This document shows positions 45,896 to 56,245 of a stretch of 64,000 nt of DNA, piece after piece. The position numbers and the translations under genes are program-made. The DNA comes from Pyronema omphalodes (lineage: Eukaryota; Ascomycota; Pezizomycetes; Pezizales; Pyronemataceae). Position 1 is the stretch's first letter; each line of letters begins with the position of its first letter. The notes under the pieces are model-generated. The model was not told the origin of the DNA, did no database searches, and was given only the letters and a program-made list of their open reading frames with translations. The DNA lies in NCBI GenBank assembly GCA_024516155.1, contig JAJJXM010000032.1:496001-560000 (forward strand), read 5' to 3'.

Positions 45896-48686
45896 ATGAA
45901 ACACTCACGGAGCACAACCCCACTACGATCGTTACTGGTGCTCTTGTTAGGTGAGTGTACTCAATTAGAGGAAGTCCGACAGAAGGAAGTCATGGGAACA
46001 CAAATCGAAGCTCAGGCTAGGCGAGGGGAAGCCTTGCAGGAGCCATACAGAAGCTGAGGAAGCGAACATGCATCTCAAGAAGCTTAGCTAACGAGACCTC
46101 ATCAATAGCACTCTCTCTCATCTCTACCACCACTCTCGCACATGATAACCTGCAAATTCCCCTCACCACCTCCCTCGAAGACCGACCCAGTACGTCATTC
46201 ACCTTGTCTAAGCTATCCGCTGTCTCTAACATCTCTCCAGAGAATGCCGAGCAAGCCTCAGAATGGGTGTCAACAGCACGCGAAATCCTCCACGGGCTCG
46301 AGCCCTCCCCACACTTTGTTCCCAACGATAATACCGGTAATAATGGGCTCCTATCGACATTATGGTACGCCGCAAAGCAACTACTAGTATGGCACAATGC
46401 CGAAACACTTGAAGAGAAACCGGTGGTCAGCGGGGTACATGGCATGAAACTACAATCTGCAACTACATTACTGGAGAAGGCAGCCGAAGTCCGGAATCCC
46501 GATGCTATGTTTTTATTGGCGGAAATGAATTTTTATGGCAATTGGAGTACGCCTAGGGACTACAAGACGGCTTATAAGTGGTATAAAGAACTTGCCGATA
46601 CGCACGGGAACCATACGGCGCAACATATGGTTGGGTTTATGCATGCTACCGGTATTGGAGGGGCGGTTAAGAAAGACCAGGGAATGGTAGGCTTTGAGAA
46701 GCTCGGGAGTGCCAATGGAACGGAATACGGCTAATTATGAGATAGGCTCTCCTATATCATACGTTTGCGGCGTCGGCGGGAAATACCAGGAGTCAAATGA
46801 CGATTGCTTTCCGATATTACCAGGGAATTGGGACACCTAGAAACTGTGAAGAGGCCGTTTACAACTACCAGCATGTAGCGTTAAAAGCCATTAAATGGTG
46901 GGAATCTGGTCCTCCAGGCGGTCACTACCTAGAAAAGCATGCCTCACGGTTAGCAGATGATAAAGGTGGAGTCTACGGAGAGGGTGCATCAGTATCTTCA
47001 ACCGGAGCCAACAGAATCCAGCAAAAGAGTTCCCTTGACAACACCAAGGATTTAGGTGATATAGTGGATTATCTAGAACTTCTCGCTAGAAAAGGAAATC
47101 TCCCGGAAACTATTAGCTTGGGTAAGATTTACTACGAGGGGTCTAAGAACCTCCCAAGGAATATTCCCAAGGCGAAGGAATACTTCAAACGGGTAGCTCA
47201 TCAGTACTGGGATAATTCCTGGAAGGTCCGACCTGGAAGCCCGCAATATCTTGAAAAATTTGCCGGCAGAGCAGCCGGACATTTAGGACATATGGCATTG
47301 CGCGGTGAGGGCGGTCCCCAGGACCTCGTCATGGCTCAACGCTGGTTCCGCCTGGGAGTTGCATGCGGAGATGCCAACTCTCAGACCGGATTAGGACTCA
47401 TGTACTATCACGGACTAGGCGTTAAGGAGGATAGAACTAAAGCTTCGAAATACTTTAAAGCGGCAACAACACAAGACTTCCCAGTGGCACAAGTAAACTA
47501 CGCCAAAATTCTCCTAGACAACAACTCTATCGATCAAGCCAAAAGATACCTCGAATTAGCAGCTCGTCATGGAAATGTCGAAGCCTTTTTCTGGCTCGCC
47601 GAAATCAACAACAATGCCATTGCTGAAGGCCGCTCTTGTGGTATCGCTACCGCCTATTATAAAATTGTTGCCGAGAGGATCGAACCCATTCAGTCACCCA
47701 TGGCCTGGGCTAACTCCGCATACCGTTCTGGTGATCTCGAGTCTGCATTAATTGGATATCTCATGGCAGCTGAACAGGGCTACGAATCGGCTCAAGCCAA
47801 TGTTGCCTACTTGTTGGACCCTAAACGCAGCGCACTCCCACTCAAAACTCTCCAATCCTACCTCACCCCCTCGTCGGCCTCTATGTCCCCCGCAGCTTCT
47901 GCCTCTGCTGCTCGCAATGAACATTTAGCCCTAACATATTGGACCCGCAGTGCAAAACAGGCCAACGTCGACTCCCTGGTCAAGATGGGAGACTACTACC
48001 TCAGCGGCATTGGATGTGAGCCTGACCCCGCGAAGGCTGCCAGTTGCTATAATGCAGCAGCGGAACATCAAGCTTCTGCACAAGCGCTTTGGAACTTGGG
48101 TTGGATGCATGAAAACGGTATCGGTGTCTCTCAAGACTTCCATTTGGCCAAGCGATACTACGACCAAGCATTTGAAACCAACCCTGAAGCTTATCTGCCG
48201 GTTGCTTTATCCCTCCTTAAACTCCGAGTTCGCGCTTTCTGGAATTCTGTCACCAATGGCGGTGTCAACGGCATTGGCCCTGATCCTAAGAAGAAACAGG
48301 TGACGTTCAGAGAGTTTTTAAGGAATTGGTATGAAGCGGCACGAAACGATGAGCAGGTGGAGGAACAGCAGGGTCAACAGACTTTGCCTGAGGGTTATGG
48401 AAATTATGAAGAGGAGGTTGAAGATTGGGATGAGGACTTTGCGGAGAGTTTGGTAATTCTTGCTTTAGCCGGAGTAATTGCTGCGTTGGTTTACTATAGA
48501 CAATGGAGGGCTCAAAGACAGGCTAGAGAGGCGGCGGATAATCAAGCAGCCGGTCGTGGACCTGTCGGACCTGCAGCTGGAAACCCCGGAAATGCTGGAA
48601 ATGGGAATGGAAATCCAGCAGCTGGCTTAAACGATGGAGGTCTTTGGGGGGAACCACAGATACCGGCTTGGGGGATGCCACATTAG
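45896..48686 (+). CDS. HRD3: ER-associated degradation subunit Hrd3 (Sel1-repeat protein)
   Basis: Four exons (45896-45950, 46109-46189, 46241-46686, 46746-48686) give 840 residues, a normal Hrd3 length. The first two exons build a signal peptide (TPLRSLLVLLLALSLISTTT). All three introns have GT...AG ends (GTGAGT, GTACGT, GTAGGC donors) and keep the frame. Sel1 repeats fill most of the luminal part, for example AMFLLAEMNFYGNW, GIGTPRNCEEAVYNY, GLGLMYYHGLGVKEDRTKA and LGWMHENGIGVSQDFHLAKR; the family block GPPGGHYLEKH is present. A single membrane segment (SLVILALAGVIAALVYY, about residues 762-778) is followed by a Gly/Asn/Ala-rich cytosolic tail. Hrd3 stabilises the Hrd1 ubiquitin ligase and receives misfolded glycoproteins in the ER lumen. 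The frame continues for 73 codons beyond the TAG stop, described separately. Confidence 0.95.
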
Positions 48687-48908
48687 GAACGTGTCGGAAG
48701 ACTTTGGAGGGCGTTTACATGGGGGATTTGGCTTGCTCCTATATTATTAGTGCTTAGCATAATCTGGTCTCTCTTTTTGGGGCCGTTTTACTGGTTTTGT
48801 ATGAACTTGCAGGTGGATCGATATATGCATATGAGAAGACGGCCTAGAGACTTGGAGAGTGACATGAGAGAACGATTGAGGCAGGCTGGATTGTTGGAGA
48901 CTTGGTGA
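48687..48908 (+). other. In-frame 73-codon open extension after the Hrd3 stop
   Basis: Directly after the Hrd3 TAG, in the same frame, 73 sense codons run to TGA at 48906-48908. The translation is protein-like: ERVGRLWRAFTWGIW, a strongly hydrophobic segment (LAPILLVLSIIWSLFLGPFY), then a charged helix (RRRPRDLESDMRERLRQAGL). It has no in-frame ATG before 48801. It could be a readthrough extension, an alternatively spliced exon (ATTAG at 48682-48686 is a usable acceptor), a remnant of another gene, or chance. Confidence 0.45.
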
Positions 48909-49878
48909 ACATACGGAAGAGAATAGATTGTGGAATTGAACCCCCAGAAGAGAATTTTATGTACGTTTATTGTGTTTGTGTTTTTCTTACATGTTGATAC
49001 GGTTAAGATACGGAAAACTTGATGCAGGGAAATCAGGAGTTGGTGAGAATTTATGGTTCTTGTTTATAACTGGTGCGATTGAGTGAGTGATTGTGAATGT
49101 GAGTGTAGAAGATTCCCGCAAAACATCCAATAGTCTCTTACTGAGCCCTTCTTTGGGCACTTCATGGTCAATGAATGTATCTTAGTATGACTGGAATTTA
49201 CTGACGCGGTGAAACCTTACCCGAGTCTTGGCACTCACTCAACCGCATCCTCCATGAGCAGTTTCCTACACCGGCCCAAAGGCAAATGCCACATTACTTC
49301 TTATCATCCTATCATTATCGTTAGTTCCTCAAAATAAATTCACTGTAGCACTTTATCAAAAATTCGCACTGTTCTACAACCAATTACTACTCACCCCTTC
49401 AAGATAGTAGGTCAAAATATGGTACAAGTCTTCGGATAGTATGATCAAAACGAACAAATGCAAAGATAACCCAGCTTCTCTGAAACAGCGCATAGGCTCC
49501 TACCGAAAGAAATCCGGGAATCTCTACTCGAATTCCTCTCGACAACTACGGTAAAGAAAATGAAAAGAAGTCTGGTGAAGTGTCTAGTTTCCGATGTCCA
49601 GTGCCCGTTGCCCGGTGTATATTATTGTCCAGTGTCCAGTGTCCAATATCCAGTATCCGGTTACAGTGTGCGGTGTACACTTATGTATTTTCTCGTCACG
49701 TTTTGTCATACCATAGTCAGAGATTCGGAACATGGAAGAAGGATTAGCCCACGGGATTAAGTCCACCACTGTTGCCAATGAGTAAATATGATTACGAGGC
49801 ATCTCCGTTTTCCAACAACCAGATGCCGAAATGGCTGTGTCAGGAGGACACTGTATAAAATGAGTAAATTATGAAATG
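48909..49878. other. Intergenic stretch, no gene seen
   Basis: No assignable gene. A patch at 49593-49670 repeats TCCAGTG/TCCAGTAT-like heptamers; its open frames on both strands are by-products. Confidence 0.5.
49593..49670. repeat. Degenerate TCCAGTG short repeat
   Basis: Seven to eight imperfect copies of CCAGTG, CCGTTG or CCAGTAT occur in 78 bases. Confidence 0.6.
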
Positions 49879-50530
49879 ACGCCTGATGCTTCAAGGATTC
49901 CAGGCGTATGACGGATGAGCAGTAAAATTGTTTACCTCATTGGCTTTTGAGGACCCCTTCCAAATGTAATCCAGTTTAAATTATATCTATATAACCCATG
50001 ACTTTTCCCCCGACGGCTTGACGATATACCACGGATGAATTTCGATATACTGACCGTGAGTTGTACTGCCATCTATTGAATAAGCCATGAACTTCGGAGT
50101 ACCCCCAATTGAACGACGAGAATTTTGGAAAAACCCAGCTATGTCCGGTTAAAGCCAAAAAACATTTCTAGGCAGTTTTGGAATGCAGTTACGCCTGATT
50201 CTTAAAGGATTCCAGATGTATGACAGATGAGCGGTGAATAATATACCTCGTATGATAGCATAGTATCGCAGTTGTGGAACCATCCTAGATGTACACCAGT
50301 TTAAGAATATTTATATAACCTTCTAAATCTCCCCTAGCTTCTGATTCAATTTTGTGATTGTTGCACCATATACCACGGATGGATTTCGATAAACAGACCT
50401 TGACTTGTACCGCCATTAATTCAACGTGCCATGAACTTCGGAGTACCCCCCATTGCAGGACGAAAATTTTGGAAAAACCCAGCTATGTCCCGTTCAAGCT
50501 AAAATATATTTCTAGGGAATTTTGGAGTTA
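49879..50530. repeat. Two diverged 312-344 base tandem units
   Basis: ACGCCTGAT plus AGGATTCCAG occurs at 49879 and again at 50191 (offset 312), and ATACCACGGATG plus ATTTCGATA at 50026 and 50370 (offset 344), so two long units are arranged in tandem with indels. Both end with a block (AACCCAGCTATGTCC, GTTAAAGCC or GTTCAAGCT, ATTTCTAGG) that resembles the 154-base unit just downstream. Confidence 0.75.
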
Positions 50531-50649
50531 GACTTTTGCGAGTCTTGGAGTTCTGGAGTGAGGCCTTTTGAATTTGAGATCAGTTTTCCGGAATGCCTTT
50601 GGATTGTTTTTGGTGGGTTTAGCTGTTTCGTTTTCTGTTTGTTTATTTG

Positions 50650-51718
50650 CCTATCATCAAACTCTCGATTAAGTTGCGAGTATCCCCACTGCTGGGAGAT
50701 TCGGAGAAGCCTAGCGATGTCTAGTTAAAGCCGGATTGTATTTCTACGGCGGTTTGGCGTTCTGGATTCTGGCGTTCTGGCGTTTGGAGTTCTGGAGTTG
50801 AGGCCTATTTCCAAACTCTCGATTAAGTTGCGAGTATCCCCACTGCTGGGAAATTCGGAGAAGCCTAGCGATGTCTAGTTAAAGCCGGATTGTATTTCTA
50901 CGGCGGTTTGGCGTTCTGGATTCTGGCGTTTTGGCGTTTGGAGTTCTGGAATTGAGGCCTATTTCCATACTCTCGATTAAGTTGCGAGTATCCCCACTGC
51001 TGGGAAATTCGGAGAAGCCTAGCTATGTCTAGTTAAAGCCGGATTGTATTTCTACGGCGGTTTGGCGTTCTGGATTCTGGCGTTCTGGCGTTTGGAGTTC
51101 TGGAATTGAGGCCTATTTCCAAACTCTCGATTAAGTTGCGAGTATCCCCACTGCTGGGAAATTCGGAGAAGCCTAGCTATGTCTAGTTAAAGCCGGATTG
51201 TATTTCTACGGCGGTTTGGCATTCTGGATTCTGGCGTTTAGGCGTTTGGAGTTCTGGAGTTGAGGCCTATTTCCAAACTCTCGATTAAGTTGCGAGTATC
51301 CCCACTGCTGGGAAATTCGGAGAAGCCTAGCTATGTCTAGTTAAAGCCGGATTGTATTTCTACGGCGGTTTGGCGTTCTGAATTCTGGCGTTTTGGCGTT
51401 TGGAGTTCTGGAGTTGAGGCCTATTTCCAAACTCTCGATTAAGTTGCGAGTATCCCCACTGCTGGGAAATTCGGAGAAGCCTAGCGATGTCTAGTTAAAG
51501 CCGGATTGTATTTCTACGGCGGTTTGGCGTTCTGGATTCTGGCGTTCTGGCGTTTGGAGTTCTGGAGTTGAGGCCTATTTCCAAACTCTCGATTAAGTTG
51601 CGAGTATCCCCACTGCTGGGAAATTCGGAGAAGCCTAGCTATGCCTAGTTAAAGCCGGATTGTATTTCTACGGCGGTTTGGCGTTCTGGATTCTTGCCTT
51701 TTGGCGTTTGGAGTTCTG
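50650..51718. repeat. 154-base tandem array, about seven copies
   Basis: The landmark CTCTCGATTAAGTTGCGAGT starts at 50662, 50816, 50970, 51124, 51278, 51432 and 51586, a constant spacing of exactly 154 bases with no indels. Copies differ at a few sites (TAGCGATG or TAGCTATG, CTGGAGTTG or CTGGAATTG). No stop-free frame runs through all copies, so it is not coding. The left edge diverges before 50650 and the right edge at 51719. The unit contains an internal short repeat of TTCTGG-CGTT. Function unknown; non-coding minisatellite. Confidence 0.95.
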
Positions 51719-52476
51719 TTCGTTCTTTGGGTCGCATCCGGTATGCATTTATTTTTTATTTTATTTTTTTTTTCTTTATTGTTTTTTGTTTTGCTTTTCG
51801 TCTGTTTTTCTATTTATACTTTGGTCTATCACCATTCACTTGATTTCGTCGCGACTATCGCCGGTGGTGGGAATTTGGAGTCACCCAGCTGTTTCCAATC
51901 GAATCCGAAGCACTCACTGCACCTATTTAAGCCCATTCGTGGAAACAACGTTTCGAAGTTCAGTCCGAGTCGATGGACTGCTATCAACCAATCAAAGTAA
52001 ACCTTACTTTTGGAGTCTTTTCATCCGCTCCGGACATAGCATTCCCGACGTTATGGTCTCCCCGTATATGGTTGCCATGTTCCGAAACGTCGCGGACTGT
52101 GCTTTTCTTCTTACGTCCCCTTCTATGGTTGTTGTACTGCTGTTCTTGGCCTGCCGTCTTTTTTGTTTTGGAGTTTGTATTCCTGGGCCGGTGTTTTTCC
52201 TTCGAGGTTTTTTTCTCTGCGGCCTCGTTTCACTCCTCGCGAATAGTACTTTATTCCTCCTGCCTCCATTAACCAATCAATGATGACTGTAGTTACGCAG
52301 TAGCTAAAATATCAACCATCTCAAACCTCCTGTATTCATCAGATCTCCTGAGCGACTCATCGCCCGTTTTCTTTTCTCGTAGTCTGATAATCAGAGACTC
52401 GTATGTAAGCCACTGAAGTACAGTGATTTTTAATTCACAATCGAGATAAATCCTACATAACTGTTTTACTTCAGTT
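51719..52476. other. Flank of the 154-base array, no gene seen
   Basis: A T-rich stretch (51749-51790) is followed at 51860-51905 by one more degraded unit (GGTGGGAATTTGGAG, CACCCAGCTGTTTCCAATCG), similar to the array unit. Open frames here are hydrophobic by base composition only. Confidence 0.5.
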
Positions 52477-53286
52477 TTAGGGCGCGTCTGGATACGCCGA
52501 AAATGGGCGGTTTTGTCCGTTAACAGGGGTCCCTCCGTTATGCAAAATTTTGGGGTGTTTGGAAAGGACGATTTGCTCCTTTCCTTAATGAAAGCGTCCG
52601 TTACGTCGCTAAGAAATTGTCCGTCACAAGAAAGTACCTCTCGAGGTACTTTTCATGTCCGTTACGGAACCACGTCCTACAAAAATGAAAAATTGCTCGC
52701 ATCACGTGCTTCATCCCGCCCAACATTTCCGTGACTAACCAAAAAAAATTTTTTTTTTTCATACTTCGCTTTCTGTGTTACCCTAACCGCGATATCCATC
52801 ATTCCCAAACCACAAACACCTCGGAAATATCCAACACCCGAACCGTATTTGCGTCGCTCCTACACAAAATGGGTGATCTATTCAGCCCAACAGTTTTACT
52901 CACGGTTAGTCAAGGAGGGTTGTGGGGTTGCGACGGACAACTGTGCAGGCGAGAGTATGGGAAATGATCTGGGTCGTGATTCGGGTGGTTCTGATTGAGT
53001 TGACACGGTTGTGGAGCTGCGACCGAGAATTGTGCCGGAGAGTGTATGGTAATGTCTCCCGCGACCAAGGATTTTGGGCAAGATCCCTAGCGGGGAAAAT
53101 TTTCCGACCCGTGCTTATGCCCCGCGTTCTAAAGTAAGTTCACCTCTGTGTTTGGATAGCTCATCTGATCTGGACTTTTGTGTTTGGCAAATTTGTCCGT
53201 TAGATCACAGAGTCCGTTTCCGACCGTAAACGGATGGTCTCTTGTAACGGAAGAACCCTGCATTCTGCTATCCAGACGCACCCTTA
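52477..53286. mobile_element. PIF/Harbinger-like non-autonomous DNA transposon
   Basis: The terminal inverted repeats are GGGCGCGTCTGGATA (52480-52494) and, at the other end, the reverse complement of GGGTGCGTCTGGATA (53269-53283), 14 of 15 matching. Each end is flanked by TTA (52477-52479 and 53284-53286), the TWA target duplication typical of PIF/Harbinger elements; GGG-starting ends also suit that superfamily. The 804-base interior has no transposase. It contains a perfect 10-base-arm palindrome at 52631-52652, T-rich DNA near 52740-52760, and an internal direct repeat about 45 bases long (GGTTGTGGGGTTGCGACGGA near 52918, GTTGTGGAGCTGCGACCGA near 53008). The element is large for a MITE but fits a non-autonomous derivative. 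Confidence 0.65.
52631..52652. repeat. Perfect palindrome inside the transposon
   Basis: AAAGTACCTC, a two-base spacer TC, then GAGGTACTTT: ten-base arms with no mismatch. Confidence 0.9.
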
Positions 53287-54123
53287 GAAGTCGTTGACTT
53301 AGTTCCTGTTAGGGCTGAGATTACGGCTAGCGCTGGACAACCGAACTCCAGCCCAGAGGCGAAGGCTACCGTAGGTATCACGGCTGGTTTCTATCCCTAA
53401 CCTCTTTGACAGCACGAATAGTATTTAATTTTTCTGGTTATTCAGTGAGTACATAACCACATTCGGTCCTCCAAAGCCCCACCCCAGGGCCAACCAGGGC
53501 ATTGGCAATTCTTCCAGGGATGTTTCTGCGGTATGGATTACCCTGAGTATGGATGATAGGAAGCGAGGATTTGTGTTTTAGGACAACTCAGACAAGTATC
53601 AACTCTGCCGTCAACCACCAGAAGCACAATACTACGGTACTGGTCCACCTTCCATTCGGTAAATATTATTCACAGCCGTATGATACTGATCCTGTGGCTC
53701 TGTGAAGCCACGAGGTTATTTTCTGGTACTTGCTACTAATTTTGATGGCTGTAATCGCGCTTCGGTGTGTTACTGGATGTAATGTCGATATAGTTTCGTT
53801 CTCGACCTGCATAAACGAATCCATTTTGATTTAATTATAAATCGGATGTGGTTCTACTAAAGCCGATTTGTTGTGCATTGCATACCTTGACCTCTTTAGT
53901 GACTCATCGCTGGCCTTGTCTCGCTGTGTGAGAAATAACTGGGAACTTGGACACAAGTGGCTGCATTGCGACCATCTTTGAGTCTAAGGCCGGATCATTA
54001 ACCGCTCTATCTCAGTTTCGTAAGCCGTCTGATTTATTCCTGGCGTTAGGGTTCACGGAATTGAGGCTATCACTAAATAATAAAACTAGAGTCCCACAGT
54101 GTAAGATTCAGACCTCCCAGTCG
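53287..54123. other. Stretch between two elements, no gene seen
   Basis: No assignable coding sequence or repeat was recognised. Confidence 0.45.
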
Positions 54124-54715
54124 TACAAACCAGTTTAAAATGACGGCCAAAACGGACTGTACGGACTGTTGGAACATGAGAACTGTACGGCGACCCAGTT
54201 CAGTTTACTGTCAGTAGTATAAACTGGTTAAACTGGTTAAACTGCGAAAACCAGTTAACTGAATGCAAGGCTTGGCAAACCAGGTGAACTGTTTAAAACT
54301 GTGAAAACTGCTTTGTCCAGAGGAACTGGTTTATGAAAGAGAAATAAATACTATTCAGTGCATAAATAACAAAATTCTATACTAATTGTGTCCCCAGAAA
54401 TCACAACTGACGCCCACGATTGCAGCTCTTGAGTCCCTCAATGGCCTTCAGAGTATCTACCTGCATTCAATGGCGGTCCAATATAATGATCCGCTTGCAT
54501 TCGGAAAATAGCAGTTCAGACTCGAAAGTCAACGGGGGAACTGAGGGCATGTTTACCGCTGTTTCATAAAGGTTGGGAAACCTGGTAACCAGAAGCTGGT
54601 GGATTAAGGAGGGTTGAGATACTGGCAGGCTCGGCCACCGGTGGGTTCCAACGAAGCTGAATACATTATTTATTCCTGCCTGCACTGGTTCCCGATGCGG
54701 TTAAACTGGTTTGTA
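54124..54715. mobile_element. Candidate TA-flanked element with 13-base inverted ends
   Basis: CAAACCAGTTTAA (54126-54138) is the exact reverse complement of TTAAACTGGTTTG (54701-54713), and both ends abut TA, the target of Tc1/mariner-type elements. The interior has many AACTGGTT or AAACTG copies in both orientations (54190-54330). There is no transposase. The same motif also continues outside to about 54870, so the true borders may differ or the ends may be two of many scattered motif copies. Confidence 0.35.
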
Positions 54716-56086
54716 TTTACCGAGCCCGTTTAACCAGTGCACTGCAGTTACCTGGTTCTATGGACCCCTCAAAACTGAACCAACTGTGTATCCGGGACAC
54801 CAAAACTGAACCAACTAACTGTGAATTGTCAGTTCAGTTAACCTGGTTTACGATTTTACCCGGTAAACTGGCTATACGGTTGGGAGGTCTGGTAAGATTA
54901 TCAAATTCATCCAGCACTCCGTATAACACAATCACTTCTACGACGTGAAGCTGAGACCGAAGACTGTAAATGGTGAATCACAGTCAGTGTCACCGCAGTG
55001 CAATAACATGGAATGACCACAGAGCGCCGTAAAATAACACACAATATCGCGTACGACGACAATGATAATAATTTTACGTATTCTGTATGCAACTGCATAA
55101 GAGAGGTAAAAGGATGATCCGCCTGTCTTATTTTAGTGAGAAAATAATCGATGTTATAGACAGACGAATAAAAGATATTACGAAGTCTAAGTAGACTGTA
55201 AAATTCTTGTGCAGAAGTTGAACTATCAGTAAATCAACCTTCTCTGAGCAATACTTTTGAAGCTACAGGAGATCGAGCGGTAGGCGTAGATTAGAGCAGC
55301 TTCATAAATAGAAATTGAGCTATGAAGCATGCGAATGTGTCGTCTGAGAGGCCAAGTAAAGCTATGTAAAGCAGCGCCAACATTGTTAATAGAAGAAGGA
55401 GTGAAAACATTGGTTGTACATATACCGCAATTTCTAAAATGTTAAGAGACGGATGATACCGGAAGACTTAACCTAGAGCTATGGCAAGGGGTTTTCTATA
55501 ACGTGTACAGCAAAACGCAACCGGTAATTTTCTCGTTTTTTTGGATTTTAACTCAATATGTACCTGGCCCCGTGACATTGAAATTCATTATTAGAGTAGA
55601 CACAAGAAACGATGCAGAAGATATGGCTTGAACACACATGTGCGCCGATATTCATTCTGAGGGGCTGTCCAAGAGATATGGGTAACATAAGATGGATTTT
55701 TTCAAGCAATACATTGGAAAAGGAAAGAGCCAAGGATCCCATCCCGTAACATTCTTATGCCTTTGGTATCTCCAATTTTAAGTGTCATACTTGGGTTACA
55801 TAACGTCCCATAATTTTCAATTGCATTCCCATCAGCTCTGACGACACTGTGAAGTATACAATGTGGTCAAGAAGGTGGTCAATTTGGGTTGTAGGGGGTA
55901 TTATGATATCAATTTAATCTACTTGCGAGGGCTAAAGATGAATAACTTGGTGCGTTTGACATTCTCATGATGCTGGGATTCCAAACATGTAGATTACGAT
56001 ATTTTTTATATTTTTTTTTACTCGGGGATATCTTAAGTACAACTTACCAAATATAATCGGGTCAGAAAAATAGAACAACTACAGCA

Positions 56087-56245
56087 CCAAAAGTCTGTAG
56101 AGAAAGAGTGAGGGTTTAAGAGCCCTGTGATAGCAAAGTTTAACCATGATCATTGAAGGTAGTTGTCTTGGCATTTGCAGCGCTTTGTGTGATAAATGTT
56201 GGGTGCAGTGAGACAACAAAGAACCGGACTGACGCTTGTAGACCC
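56087..56245. repeat. Dispersed repeat, diverged copy B
   Basis: Aligns in the same orientation with 29692-29872 (see copy A). Shared phrases include GTGATAG or ATGATAG, TTTAACCAT, GTCTTGGCATTT and ACCGGACTGACGCTTGTA. Confidence 0.5.

Noticed and set aside
46204..46734. Hrd3 exon 3 frame read as a separate 176-residue protein
   Set aside because: The ends of this frame are intron sequence; splicing at 46241 and 46686 joins it to the Sel1-repeat exons in frame.
48474..48686. Possible 213-base intron joining the Hrd3 membrane segment to the downstream extension
   Set aside because: It would keep frame, but the donor GTAATT is weak and it would remove half of the membrane segment and the normal cytosolic tail; kept only as an alternative to test.
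51660..52283. 207-residue hydrophobic frame after the 154-base array
   Set aside because: Starts inside the last repeat unit and passes through a T-rich tract; hydrophobicity comes from TTT/TTC/TTG content and there is no plausible promoter or homologous motif.
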